In this document: piece by piece, positions 16,043 to 28,508 of the stretch
Layout of the letters: each line of letters starts with the position of its first letter
How positions within the stretch are numbered: position 1 is the stretch's first letter
From: Aeromicrobium yanjiei
Lineage (GTDB): Bacteria > Actinomycetota > Actinomycetes > Propionibacteriales > Nocardioidaceae
Direction: 5' to 3'
Assembly (NCBI RefSeq): GCF_009649075.1
Contig: NZ_CP045737.1
Span: 2,480,001 to 2,544,000, forward strand
DNA: 64,000 nucleotides
The notes under the pieces: generated by a model
Seen by the model: only the letters and a program-made list of their open reading frames with translations
Told to the model about the DNA's origin: nothing
The model's database searches: none
Program-made: the position numbers and the translations under genes

Positions 16043-17195
16043 TTTTTTTGATCGGGGGGGCGAGTGCCCCGGTCTCGTCGCTCACCCCCTCGGGCAGCTG
16101 CGCGCCGGTCTCGTCCGGAGCCGTCGAGCGGACGTCGGCCAGCGCGCGGTTGGCAATCACGATGTGCTCCTGGGCCAGTCGATCGGCCTCGGCCTCTGCG
16201 GCGGCGAGCCACTCCAGCGCGGTGCGCTCGGCCTGCTGCAGCTTCTCCGCGGCCGCCTCCTTCGCGGCGCGGATGGTGTCGGCGGCGACGGTCTCGGCCT
16301 CCGCGGTGAGCGCAGCGGCCTCCTGCTTGGCCCGGGTGAGCAGCGCGAATGCCTCCTCGCGGTCGGCGGCCGCCTGGGCCAGGAGCTGCTCCGCCTCGGC
16401 GTGTGCGGCGTCGATCCGCCGCTGCGCGTCCTGCTCCGCCTCGGCCTTGGCCGCGGCGACGCGCTCGTCCGCGAGCGCCTGCATCTCGGCGATCCGGGAC
16501 TCGGCGGCCTCACGCTGGGCGGACTCGTTCGCGCTCAGGCGGGCGGCGGCCTCGGCACGCTCGCGACTCGCCTCCTCCATCAGCCGGGCGGCCTCACCGC
16601 GCGCCGCGGCGACGCGCTGCTGGGCCGCGGCGCTGGCGGCCGCGAGCTTCTCGGCGAAGGTGATCGGGCCCGACGACCCTTCGACCGGCTCCGGGTCGGC
16701 CACCGGGCCCGGCTCGGCGACCGGCTCGGGCTCCGCGACGGGCTCCGGCTCCGCGACGGGCTCCGGCTCCGCGACGGGCTCCGGCTCGGCCACGGGCTCC
16801 GGCTCCGCAACCGGCTCCGGCTCCGCGACGGGCTCGGTGTTGACGATGGTCTCGACGAGGGGTTCCTCCACGACGATCGGCTCAGGCTGCGTGTCCTGTG
16901 CCGGGGCCTGGTCGTCCTGCGGGACGACGGCCTCGCGGGCGGCGTCGAGCTTCCTGGCCAGGCTCTTCTCGGCGGCCGACTGCTCACGCTCGCTCGTCGA
17001 GCCACGCACGGCCTGGCGCTTCTCGGCTGCGAGTGCCCTGGCAGCGGCGCGCTGGTCACGACGTTTGTCGGCGGCGGCCTGGCGGGCCGCCCGGGCGGCG
17101 GCGCGACGGGCGCGCGGGCTGTCGTCATCCCCCGCGAGCTGGGCGTCATCGGCCAGGCCACGCCCGGCCTGCTCATTCGACTCCACGTCGCTCAT
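16023..17195 (-). CDS. Ala/Glu-rich coiled-coil protein with PEPVAE repeats (N-terminal part)
   Basis: Cytoplasmic protein of 390 residues as read, of unknown function. It starts MSDVESNEQAGRG; the ATG at 17195 has GAGGGAAG before it. Residues about 30-100 are basic and Ala-rich, about 120-170 are a proline-rich linker made of EPVAEP units, and about 180-370 form a long coiled coil with DivIVA/FilP-like composition (AAKAEAEQDAQRRIDAAHAE). It ends abruptly as IKKRVVRRT after the C7/A7 tract. The downstream frame continues the same composition and ends in membrane segments, so this is probably the front of one longer membrane-anchored scaffold protein. It is divergent from the GT4 gene at 17475. 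Confidence 0.75.
   Translation of the reverse strand: MSDVESNEQAGRGLADDAQLAGDDDSPRARRAAARAARQAAADKRRDQRAAARALAAEKRQAVRGSTSEREQSAAEKSLARKLDAAREAVVPQDDQAPAQDTQPEPIVVEEPLVETIVNTEPVAEPEPVAEPEPVAEPEPVAEPEPVAEPEPVAEPEPVAEPGPVADPEPVEGSSGPITFAEKLAAASAAAQQRVAAARGEAARLMEEASRERAEAAARLSANESAQREAAESRIAEMQALADERVAAAKAEAEQDAQRRIDAAHAEAEQLLAQAAADREEAFALLTRAKQEAAALTAEAETVAADTIRAAKEAAAEKLQQAERTALEWLAAAEAEADRLAQEHIVIANRALADVRSTAPDETGAQLPEGVSDETGALAPPIKKRVVRRT
16043..16060 (-). other. C7/A7 homopolymer pair at an apparent +1 frameshift
   Basis: In the coding (minus) direction the sequence is seven C, then GATC, then seven A, then GAG. Frame 0 reads GCC CCC CCG ATC AAA AAA AGA and stops eight codons later. With one base less in either run it reads ATC AAA AAA GAG and remains open for 806 more bases. 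Possible causes are a sequencing or assembly error, a real mutation, phase variation, or programmed slippage. Confidence 0.7.
16684..16836 (-). repeat. 18-bp tandem repeat coding for EPVAEP units
   Basis: About seven to eight copies of an 18-bp unit close to GGCTCCGGCTCCGCGACG (plus strand) encode repeated Glu-Pro-Val-Ala-Glu-Pro. Some copies are identical in DNA sequence, which favours copy-number change by slippage. The encoded segment is a stiff, extended Pro-rich linker. Confidence 0.85.
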
Positions 17196-17474
17196 GACTC
17201 TTCCCTCTCTGCGGCACAGCATCTCTACACCGCCGATGTCACATCGGGTCAGTATGCCCCATCCGGGACTCCCACACCCTTGTTGTGGACTCCGCTCCCG
17301 GGCCTGAGCGACGAGTCGTCGGGGCCAGTTGCGGGGACATCCACATCAACGACCGAGCGTCAAGAAGGTCCCGCACGACATCCGCTGATGTTTGCCGACT
17401 GCGCACCGCTGATGCCGAGGTGGCCGGCACCCGGCATGATGGTCGTCTACCGACAAGTAACCGAGGAGGCCCGG
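17196..17474. promoter_or_regulatory. divergent promoter region
   Basis: A 279-bp gap between two divergently transcribed genes must hold both promoters. Just before the GT4 gene lies TCTAC-CGACAA-GTAAC (17446-17461), a weak relative of the inverted repeat seen before the acyl-CoA genes, followed by the ribosome site GAGGAGG. Nothing else is clear. Confidence 0.4.
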
Positions 17475-18734
17475 GTGCGGATCGCGCTGCTGTCGTACCG
17501 GAGCAAGGAGCACTGCGGTGGACAGGGTGTCTACGTCCGCCACCTGAGCCAGGGTCTTGTCGATCTCGGCCACGAGGTCGAGGTGTTCTCCGGTCAGCCC
17601 TACCCCGAGGGCCTGGACCCCCGGGTCCGTCTCACGAAGGTCCCGAGCATGGACTTCTTCCGTGAGCCCGACCCCTTCCGCACACCGCGGCCGAGCGAGT
17701 TCAGCAGCGCGACCGACGTGCTGGAGTACGCGCTGACGCTCACGGGCTGCTTCGCGGAGCCGCTCACGTTCACGCTGCGCGCCGCCAAGATCCTCAAGCA
17801 CCGGGCCGACGAGTTCGACATCGTGCACGACAACCAGAGCCTCGGCTACGGACTGCTCGCGCTCATGCGCCGCGGTGTCCCGCTCGCGGCGACCGTGCAC
17901 CATCCCATCAGCCGTGACCGCAAGGTCGACATGGCCGCCGCGACCACGTGGCGGCGCAGGCTCTCGGTCTCGCGGTGGTACGGATTCGTGCCGATGCAGG
18001 CACGCGTCGCCCGCCGCATCCCGATCGTGCTGGCCGTCGCAGGGGCGTCGGCTGCCGACTCGGTCTCGGACTTCGATCTCGATCCCGCGCAGATGCGCAT
18101 CGTCCCGCTCGGCGTCGACACCGAGCTCTTCTCGCCGTCGGCCGAGCGGGTGCCGGGGCGGATCGTCGCGATCGCCAGTGCAGACCGACCGCTCAAGGGC
18201 GTCGTGCACCTGCTCGACGCGGTCGCCAAGCTGCGCACCGACCACGACGTGGAGCTGCAGCTGGTCTCGCACCTCGAGCCGGGCGGCCCGACCGCGCGCC
18301 GCATCGCCGACCTCGGCCTCGAGGACGTGGTCCACGTCGCGAGCGGGCTCAGCGACGAGGAGCTCGCAGACCTGCTCGCCTCCGCCGAGATCATGTGCGT
18401 GCCGTCGTTGTACGAGGGCTTCTCCCTGCCCACCGTCGAGGCCATGTCGTGCGGCACCCCCGTGGTGGCCAGCCGCGCCGGCGCGCTGCCCGAGGTGGTC
18501 GGCACCGACGGCGAGGCCGGTGCGAGCGAGTGCGCCGTGCTCGTCGAGCCCGGAGACGCCGAGGCCCTGGCCGCGGCGATGCGCGATCTGCTCGACTCCC
18601 CCGAGACCCGGGCACGCCTGGGGGCGGCGGGCCGCCGCCGCGCGCTCGAACGCTACAGCTGGACGTCGGTCGCCCAGGCCACCGTCGCCGCCTACACCGA
18701 GGCCATCACGGCCGCCCGCACCCCGAGGACCTGA
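17475..18734 (+). CDS. GT4 glycosyltransferase, putative ManT of methylmannose polysaccharide synthesis
   Basis: Retaining glycosyltransferase of 419 residues with two Rossmann domains. The N-terminus reads VRIALLSYRSKEHCGGQGVY with the donor/acceptor Gly loop, and the C-terminal GT4 signature is PSLYEGFSLPTVEAMSCGTP, containing the E-x7-E pair that binds the nucleotide sugar. GTG 17475 is chosen because GAGGAGG lies five bases ahead. It opens a tight operon with a methyltransferase, an alpha/alpha-toroid protein and a second methyltransferase. That four-function set equals the mycobacterial MMP cluster (ManT, MeT3, MmpH, MeT1), where ManT is an alpha-1,4-mannosyltransferase. The family is clear; the mannose role is inferred from context. 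Confidence 0.85.
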   Translation: MRIALLSYRSKEHCGGQGVYVRHLSQGLVDLGHEVEVFSGQPYPEGLDPRVRLTKVPSMDFFREPDPFRTPRPSEFSSATDVLEYALTLTGCFAEPLTFTLRAAKILKHRADEFDIVHDNQSLGYGLLALMRRGVPLAATVHHPISRDRKVDMAAATTWRRRLSVSRWYGFVPMQARVARRIPIVLAVAGASAADSVSDFDLDPAQMRIVPLGVDTELFSPSAERVPGRIVAIASADRPLKGVVHLLDAVAKLRTDHDVELQLVSHLEPGGPTARRIADLGLEDVVHVASGLSDEELADLLASAEIMCVPSLYEGFSLPTVEAMSCGTPVVASRAGALPEVVGTDGEAGASECAVLVEPGDAEALAAAMRDLLDSPETRARLGAAGRRRALERYSWTSVAQATVAAYTEAITAARTPRT

Positions 18735-18735
18735 C

Positions 18736-19449
18736 ATGCTGACCGTTGACTTCGACCGACTCCGCGTCGGCCGCCGCACCCGCTTCATCGACGTCGGCGC
18801 CGGCGCCGGCCGGCACTCGTATGAGGCCCTCCGTCGCGGTGCCGACGTGATCGCGTACGACATGGACGAGGTCGAGCTCAAGGGCGTCGACGGCATGTTC
18901 GGCGCGATGCAGGAGGTCGGCGAGGTCCCGCCCGGCGGTACCGGCCAGGTCCGGGTCGGCGACATCCTCGACATGCCCTATGAGGACGGCACGTTCGACG
19001 TGGTCCTCGCCTCGGAGATCCTCGAGCACGTCCCGCAGGACGAGCGCGCGATCGCCGAGCTCGTCCGCATCCTCGCCCCCGGCGGGATCCTCGCGATCAC
19101 GGTGCCGCGCTGGCTGCCCGAGCGCATCTGCTGGGCGCTGTCGGATGAGTACCACGCCAACGAGGGAGGTCACATCCGCATCTTCAAGGCGGACGCGCTG
19201 CAGGCGCAGGTCGAGGCGCACGGACTCCAGCTCACCCACCGCGAGCACGCCCACGCCCTGCACGCCCCCTACTGGTGGCTCAAGTGCGCGGTCGGCGTCA
19301 ACCGCGACCAGCACCCGGCCGTCCGGGCGTACCACCAGCTGCTGGTGTGGGACATGATGAAGGCCCCGGTGGCGACCCGTCTGGCCGAGAAGGCGCTGAA
19401 CCCGCTCATCGGCAAGTCGGTCGCGCTCTACTTCCACAAGCCGTTCTGA
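18736..19449 (+). CDS. SAM-dependent methyltransferase, putative sugar 3-O-methyltransferase
   Basis: Class I methyltransferase of 237 residues. The SAM-binding motif I is RFIDVGAGAGRHSYEALRRG, the acidic motif II YDMDEVELKG, and post-I motifs include FDVVLASEILEHVPQDERAI (Methyltransf_11 pattern). It starts one base after the GT4 stop. The C-terminal third is specific (HALHAPYWWLKCAVGVN, SVALYFHKPF). In the MMP cluster of mycobacteria a methyltransferase (MeT3) adds 3-O-methyl groups to alpha-1,4-mannose; this gene is the better candidate for that role because the other methyltransferase looks like a metal-dependent type. Substrate not proven. Confidence 0.8.
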   Translation: MLTVDFDRLRVGRRTRFIDVGAGAGRHSYEALRRGADVIAYDMDEVELKGVDGMFGAMQEVGEVPPGGTGQVRVGDILDMPYEDGTFDVVLASEILEHVPQDERAIAELVRILAPGGILAITVPRWLPERICWALSDEYHANEGGHIRIFKADALQAQVEAHGLQLTHREHAHALHAPYWWLKCAVGVNRDQHPAVRAYHQLLVWDMMKAPVATRLAEKALNPLIGKSVALYFHKPF

Positions 19450-19454
19450 GCCGC

Positions 19455-20522
19455 ATGAGACCGGCCGCCTCCGTCCCCTTCGTCCCGGGCGTCCTGTCCG
19501 TCGCCCAGGTCGAGCAGACCGCGGACGCGCTGGTCGCGACGCAGCTGCCCTCCGGGGCGATCCCGTGGTTCACCGGCGGGCACACCGACCCGTGGGACCA
19601 CGTGCAGGGCGCGATGGCGCTCAGCGCGGCCGGCCGGATCGACGAGGCCGTGCGGGCGTACGAGTGGTCGCGTCTCGCGCAGCGCGAGGACGGCTCGTGG
19701 GCGATCAAGTACGTGGACGACACGGTCGAGGACGCCAACACCGACTCCAACTTCTGCGCGTATCTCGCGACCGGCGTCTGGCACCACTGGCGAGTCACCG
19801 GCGACCGCGCGTTCGTCGAGACGATGTGGCCGACGGTCGAGCGCGGACTCGACGTCGTGCTGACGATGCAGCGGCCCGACGGCGCCGTCGCCTGGGCCTC
19901 ATCCCGCGGCGTCGCGCTGGACGAGGCGCTGGTGACCGGCAATGCGAGCATCCACCTCAGCCTGCGCTGCGGGCTCGCGCTCGCCGACGTCGTGGGCGAG
20001 AGCCGCCCTCACTGGGAGCTGGCCGCGGCCCGCCTGCGGCACGCCCTCGACGAGCACCCGGAGCACTTCACCGCCAAGCCCGCCCACGCGATGGACTGGT
20101 ACTACCCGGTGCTCGGCGGAGCGCTGGATCCCACCGCCGCCGCCGCACGGATCGACGACCGCTGGGACGAGTTCGTGGTGGACGGTCTCGGCTCCCGCTG
20201 CGTGTCGACCAATCCGTGGGTCACCGGCGCCGAGACGTGCGAGCTCGTGCTCGCCCTCGACGTCCTCGGCCGCCCGGATGCCGCCCGCACCCAGCTCGCC
20301 GCGATGCAGCACCTGCGCGAGCAGGACGGCTCCTACTGGACCGGCCTGGTCTACGACGACGACGTGCGGTGGCCGGTCGAGCGCACGACGTGGACCGCTG
20401 CGACAGTGATCCTCGCTGCCGACGCGCTCACCCGCACGACCGCAGCCAATGGACTGTTCCGCGGCGAGGACCTCCCCCGCTGCGACTGGAAGGTGGACGC
20501 CCCGTGCCCGGCAGCGACGTGA
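19455..20522 (+). CDS. alpha/alpha-toroid protein, putative MMP endomannosidase (MmpH-like)
   Basis: Protein of 355 residues built of helical-hairpin repeats. Automated tools may call such proteins prenyltransferase or squalene cyclase, but no DXDD or prenyl-binding motif is present. Segments such as QLPSGAIPWFTGGHTDPWDH, TDSNFCAYLATGVWHHW and GLDVVLTMQRPDGAVAW resemble six-hairpin glycosidases. In the MMP cluster the third gene (MmpH) is a hydrolase that cuts mature polysaccharide to make new primers, which matches both fold and position. Candidate acidic residues lie in WDHVQGA, KYVDDTVEDAN and YDDDVRW. Start ATG 19455, five bases after the previous stop. Confidence 0.65.
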   Translation: MRPAASVPFVPGVLSVAQVEQTADALVATQLPSGAIPWFTGGHTDPWDHVQGAMALSAAGRIDEAVRAYEWSRLAQREDGSWAIKYVDDTVEDANTDSNFCAYLATGVWHHWRVTGDRAFVETMWPTVERGLDVVLTMQRPDGAVAWASSRGVALDEALVTGNASIHLSLRCGLALADVVGESRPHWELAAARLRHALDEHPEHFTAKPAHAMDWYYPVLGGALDPTAAAARIDDRWDEFVVDGLGSRCVSTNPWVTGAETCELVLALDVLGRPDAARTQLAAMQHLREQDGSYWTGLVYDDDVRWPVERTTWTAATVILAADALTRTTAANGLFRGEDLPRCDWKVDAPCPAAT

Positions 20523-21169
20523 ACCCGACGTTCCCCGACGAGCTCGCGCGGCTCGTCGCCGCCACCAAGGGCTTCATGCCCGAGGACGAGGGTCTGGCGC
20601 TGCACGCCGCAGCACTGGACTACTGCGCGGGAGGCGTCTCGGTCGAGATCGGCACCTACTGCGGCAAGTCCACGATCTACCTCGGTCATGCGGCGTCCGT
20701 GCGCGCCTCGGCCGTCGTCTCGATCGACCACCACCGCGGGTCCGAGGAGCAGCAGCCCGGCTGGGAGTACCACGACGAGTCGACCGTGGACCCCGAGCTG
20801 GGGCTCATGGACACCCTGCCCTTCGCCCGCCGCGCGATCGCGTCGGCCGGCCTCGAGGGCGTCGTCGTGCTGATGGTCGGCCGGTCCCCTCTCATCGCGC
20901 GATGGTGGGAGACGCCCGTCGATTTGGTGTTCATCGACGGCGGGCACACCGACGAGGCGGCGCAGGCCGATCTGCGTGGCTGGGCCCCGCGCGTACGCCT
21001 CGGGGGCGCCCTCGTGATCCACGACGTCTTCCCGGATCCCGCAGACGGCGGCCAGGCCCCCTATCGCATCTATCGCGAGGCCCTCGACAGCGGCGAGTTC
21101 GTCGAGAAGTCCGTGACCGGCTCGCTGCGGGTCCTGCAGCGCGTGGTGCTGTCCCCCCACATCCACTGA
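20504..21169 (+). CDS. SAM-dependent methyltransferase, putative sugar 1-O-methyltransferase (MeT1-like)
   Basis: Class I methyltransferase of 221 residues of the Methyltransf_24/CmcI-TylF type. The SAM site is VSVEIGTYCGKSTIYLG, the ribose-binding part VVSIDHHRGSEEQQPG, and the motif VFIDGGHTDEAAQADLRGW followed by GGALVIHDVF resembles the metal-binding loop of TylF-like sugar methyltransferases. MeT1, which blocks the reducing end of methylmannose oligomers, is described as a metal-dependent enzyme of this general class. GTG 20504 has GGAAGGTGG ahead and overlaps the toroid gene; GTG 20519 in a GTGA overlap is the alternative. Last gene of the operon. Confidence 0.78.
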   Translation: MPGSDVNPTFPDELARLVAATKGFMPEDEGLALHAAALDYCAGGVSVEIGTYCGKSTIYLGHAASVRASAVVSIDHHRGSEEQQPGWEYHDESTVDPELGLMDTLPFARRAIASAGLEGVVVLMVGRSPLIARWWETPVDLVFIDGGHTDEAAQADLRGWAPRVRLGGALVIHDVFPDPADGGQAPYRIYREALDSGEFVEKSVTGSLRVLQRVVLSPHIH

Positions 21170-21180
21170 CCACCCGCCGA

Positions 21181-21315
21181 CGAGTCACGTACGGATGGCG
21201 ACGAGTCACGTACGACACGCGAGGAGTCACGTACGGGATCCGTACGTGACTCCTCAGCGTCCGTACGTGACTCGTCAGCGTCCGTGCGTGACTCGTCAGC
21301 GTCCGTGCGTGACTC
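21181..21315. repeat. 21-nt-period palindromic repeat between convergent genes
   Basis: Three forward copies of GAGTCACGTACG (near 21182, 21203, 21224) are followed by four inverted copies CGTACGTGACTC or CGTGCGTGACTC at 21241, 21262, 21283 and 21304, exactly 21 bases apart. The centre is a perfect 16-bp hairpin (21221-21236 with 21240-21255, three-base loop). It fills the whole space between the methyltransferase and glgB stops, so it probably ends both transcripts, but the tandem structure is more elaborate than a simple terminator. Confidence 0.85.
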
Positions 21316-21316
21316 G

Positions 21317-23229
<1,913 letters not shown>

Positions 23230-23233
<4 letters not shown>

Positions 23234-24636
23234 GAGGTCCCCTCATCGGTCATCAGGCGGGCGATGGACGACAGCGGCACCGTCAGCCAGTCGGGACGGT
23301 TGGCGTGCTCGTAGCCGACCTCGTAGACGGCCTTGTCCAGCTCGAGCGCCCGCAGCAGATCGGACTGGTCACGTGGATCGCGACCCGCGACCCGCGCATA
23401 GCCGTCGCAGAACGCGTCGCGGTTGCGGGTCGACCAGGCCATCGCCCGCTCGGTGTCGTTGGGGTCCTCCGGTTGACCGACCAGCAGCTGCTGGGCGGCG
23501 TAGTCGAACGAGCGCAGCATCCCGGCCACGTCGCGAAGCGTCGAGCGGAGCGCGGCGCGCTCGGCGAAGCTCGCGGCGGGCTCGCCCTCGAAGTCGAGCA
23601 CCAGCCAGCCGTTGAGCGTGCGCAGCACCTGTCCGAGGTGCAGGTCGCCGTGGACGTACTGCACCGGCACCGCACCGGAGATCTGGGCGACCTTCTCGAA
23701 CGCGGTGCGCAGCCGTGGCACGTACGGCACGAGCTCGGGTACGGAGGCCGCGACCCGGTCGAGCCGGGCGAGCATCGCCTGCACGGTGCGGTCAAGGTCG
23801 TCCTGGTCGCCGTCCTCGACACCGAGCGCCCGGGCCAGGTCCGCATGGACCGTCGCGATCGCGGCGCCGAGCCGGGCGGCCTCGCCGGCGAAGTCCCCGC
23901 CGAGCTCCTCGGGCGGCAGGCCCTCGGCCATGTAGTCGCGCACGCTGGTCGTCGCCATGACCCAGCCGTCGACCGCATCGGGCATGAAGCGCTGGAGCAT
24001 GCCGATCGTCGTCGGCCCGCCGTCGAGCTCACCGCTGATGGAGCCGAGCGGCTCGGCGATGTGCCGGCAGCCGACCTCGCGCAGCGCCCGGTGCAGCATC
24101 AGGTCCTTGTTGACGCCGGGCGTGAGCTTGCGGAACAGCTTGAGGATGTACTGATTGCCGTACACGAGCGAGGTGTTGCTCTGCTCGGACGTGATCGGGT
24201 GGGCGCGCAGCCCGGTCGCGAGCTCGGCGTCCGGCTCGTGCTCGAAGGTCAGACCGTCGACGACCTTGCCCTCGGACATGAAGTCGAGCAGGCAGGACGT
24301 CAGGTCGGCGTCACCGCTGGCCTCGTAACAGGTCAGCCCGCTCTCGAGCCCGATGGACGCGGAGTGCGGGACGTCGGGCAGCTCGGCCTGTCGGCTGCCG
24401 ATGAGCAGCTGATAGGCCTCGCGCCGGTCACCCTGCTCGACCTCGACCACGACGTGCAGCAGCAGCGGATCGCCGTCGAGCAGCGTGCTCCACGACAGTG
24501 GACGCACCGCCGAGATCGGCCGGTCCTTGCCGGCGAACCACCGCTGGCTGGGCAGCCACGCGGCCACCTCGTCCGTCAGCTGGGCGACCAGCTCCCCGTG
24601 CTCGCGCACGCCGGGGCTGTCCAACGGTCCGCTCAT
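23230..24636 (-). CDS. mak: maltokinase (Mak/Pep2)
   Basis: ATP-dependent maltose kinase of 468 residues that makes maltose 1-phosphate, the donor for GlgE. The fold is aminoglycoside-kinase-like: N-terminal cap [17 protein letters not shown], catalytic loop [14 protein letters not shown] and Mg-binding loop [12 protein letters not shown], followed by [18 protein letters not shown]. This set is diagnostic for maltokinases. It overlaps both treS upstream and glgB downstream by four bases, indicating translational coupling. In mycobacteria TreS and Mak form a complex; adjacency here is consistent with that. Confidence 0.96.
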
Positions 24637-26465
24637 GTCATGCTCCTTCGTTCGCCCTCGTCGCCCAGCTCGGACAGCTGGAACCAGTAGAAGCCGTGCC
24701 CCGGCAGGGTGAGCAGGTACGGCAGCTCACCGATGCGCGGGAACCGCACGCTGCCGGTCAGCTCGACCGGGATCGCGCCCTCGTGGTCGCCGAGCTCGAG
24801 CTCGACCGGCTGCGGGAAGCGCGAGAGGTTGTTGACGCACAGGACGACGTCCTGCTCGCCGTCCGGCCGGGTCCACACCCGCTTGTAGGCCAGCACGCTC
24901 GGGTTGGAGCCGCCGAGGTCGACGAACTCCCCCTCGCCGAACGCCCGGTGCTGCTTGCGGACCGCGATCATGCGGCGCGTCCAGTTCAGCAGCGATGCGG
25001 CGTTGGTCTGCTGGGCCTCGACGTTGATGGCCTCGTAGCCGTACGTGGGGTCCATGATCGGCGGCAGGTAGATCCGGCCCGGGTCCGAGCGCGAGAAGCC
25101 CGCGTTGCGGTCAGGCGACCACTGCATCGGGGTCCGCACGGCGTCGCGGTCGCCGAGCCAGATGTTGTCGCCCATCCCGATCTCGTCGCCGTAGTAGAGC
25201 ACCGGCGAGCCGGGCAGGCTCAGCAGCATCGCGGTGAACAGCTCGAGCTGGTTGCGGTCGTTGTCGAGCAACGGCGCCAGCCGCCGGCGGATGCCGATGT
25301 TGGCCTTCATCCGCGGATCGGTCGCGTACTCGGAGTACATGTAGTCGCGCTCCTCGTCCGTCACCATCTCGAGCGTCAGCTCGTCGTGGTTGCGCAGGAA
25401 GATGCCCCACTGCGTGCCGGTCGGGATCTCCGGCGTCTGCGCCAAGATCTCCGAGATCGGGAAGCGAGACTCCCGGCGCACAGCCATGAAGATGCGCGGC
25501 ATGAGCGGGAAGTGGAACGCCATGTGGCACTCGTCGCCGCCGACCTCGGGGTTGCCGAAGTACTCCACGACGTCGGCCGGCCACTGGTTGGCCTCGGCCA
25601 GCAGGATGCGGCCGGGGTACTCCCGGTCGATCGTCTCGCGGGTGCGGCGCAGGTACTCGTGGGTCCGCGGGAGGTTCTCGCAGTTGGTGCCCTCCTCCTC
25701 GAACAGGTAGGGCACGGCGTCGAGCCGGAAGCCGTCGATGCCGAGGTCGAGCCAGAACCGCAGGACGTCCAGCATCGCCTCCTGGACGGCCTCGTTCTCG
25801 AAGTTGAGGTCGGGCTGGTGGCTGAAGAAACGGTGCCAGTAGAACTGCCCGCGCACGGGGTCGTACGTCCAGTTGGACGACTCGGTGTCGACGAAGATGA
25901 CCCGGGCGTCGGGATACTGCGAGTCGTCGTCGCTCCAGACGTAGAAGTCGCCGTAGGGCCCCTCGGGGTCGTTGCGCGACTGCTGGAACCACGGGTGGGC
26001 GTCCGAGGTGTGGTTGAGCACCAGGTCGGTGATGACGCGGATGTCGCGCTTGTGAGCCTCCTCCAGGAGGTACACGAAGTCGTCGACCGTGCCGAACTCG
26101 GGCAGCACCGCCCGGAAGTCGCTGATGTCGTAGCCGCCGTCGCGCAGGGGCGAGGCGTAGAACGGCGGGAGCCACAGGCAGTCCACGCCGAGCCACTGCA
26201 GGTAGTCGAGCTTGCCCGCGAGGCCGCGCAGATCGCCGGTGCCGTCGCCGTTGGAGTCGGCGAACGCGCGCACCAGGACCTCGTAGAACACGGCGCGCTT
26301 GAACCAGTCGGGGTCGCTCGTCGCCTGCTCGGCGTGCTCGAAGTCGGCCGCCTGCGGCTCGACGAGAGTGCCGTCCTCGGCGACGTCCTCACCGGTGTGA
26401 GGGGTGTCCTCGAGGCCGCTCAGGGCGGCATCGGGGGCGGGGGTCGTCTTGACGTCGTCTTCCAC
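24633..26465 (-). CDS. treS: trehalose synthase / maltose alpha-D-glucosyltransferase TreS
   Basis: GH13 enzyme of about 610 residues that interconverts trehalose and maltose. After a 50-residue acidic N-terminal tail comes [20 protein letters not shown]. The barrel shows nucleophile Asp249 in [13 protein letters not shown], acid/base Glu291 in [10 protein letters not shown] and the histidine-aspartate motif [15 protein letters not shown] 26465 is chosen because it follows the glgE stop directly; an upstream reading overlaps glgE by 40 bases. It supplies maltose to the maltokinase encoded immediately downstream, with a four-base overlap. Confidence 0.97.
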   Translation of the reverse strand: MEDDVKTTPAPDAALSGLEDTPHTGEDVAEDGTLVEPQAADFEHAEQATSDPDWFKRAVFYEVLVRAFADSNGDGTGDLRGLAGKLDYLQWLGVDCLWLPPFYASPLRDGGYDISDFRAVLPEFGTVDDFVYLLEEAHKRDIRVITDLVLNHTSDAHPWFQQSRNDPEGPYGDFYVWSDDDSQYPDARVIFVDTESSNWTYDPVRGQFYWHRFFSHQPDLNFENEAVQEAMLDVLRFWLDLGIDGFRLDAVPYLFEEEGTNCENLPRTHEYLRRTRETIDREYPGRILLAEANQWPADVVEYFGNPEVGGDECHMAFHFPLMPRIFMAVRRESRFPISEILAQTPEIPTGTQWGIFLRNHDELTLEMVTDEERDYMYSEYATDPRMKANIGIRRRLAPLLDNDRNQLELFTAMLLSLPGSPVLYYGDEIGMGDNIWLGDRDAVRTPMQWSPDRNAGFSRSDPGRIYLPPIMDPTYGYEAINVEAQQTNAASLLNWTRRMIAVRKQHRAFGEGEFVDLGGSNPSVLAYKRVWTRPDGEQDVVLCVNNLSRFPQPVELELGDHEGAIPVELTGSVRFPRIGELPYLLTLPGHGFYWFQLSELGDEGERRSMT

Positions 26466-26466
26466 G

Positions 26467-28431
<1,965 letters not shown>

Positions 28432-28508
28432 GCGGTCCCTTCCGTGGACTTCAAGTTCCCGAGCCCCGTACCCACCCTCGCACGCCCTACGCACGGCGCG
28501 GGCCCCGG

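Noticed and set aside
16684..16836. Non-coding minisatellite
   Set aside because: The 18-bp unit keeps the reading frame of a long coding region and encodes a regular EPVAEP linker.
19455..20522. Prenyltransferase or squalene-hopene cyclase
   Set aside because: Toroid repeats are present but DXDD and isoprenoid-binding motifs are absent, and the operon encodes sugar enzymes; a glycosidase-like role fits better.
21181..21315. CRISPR array
   Set aside because: Repeats are 12-15 bases in both orientations with short non-unique spacers and no cas genes.
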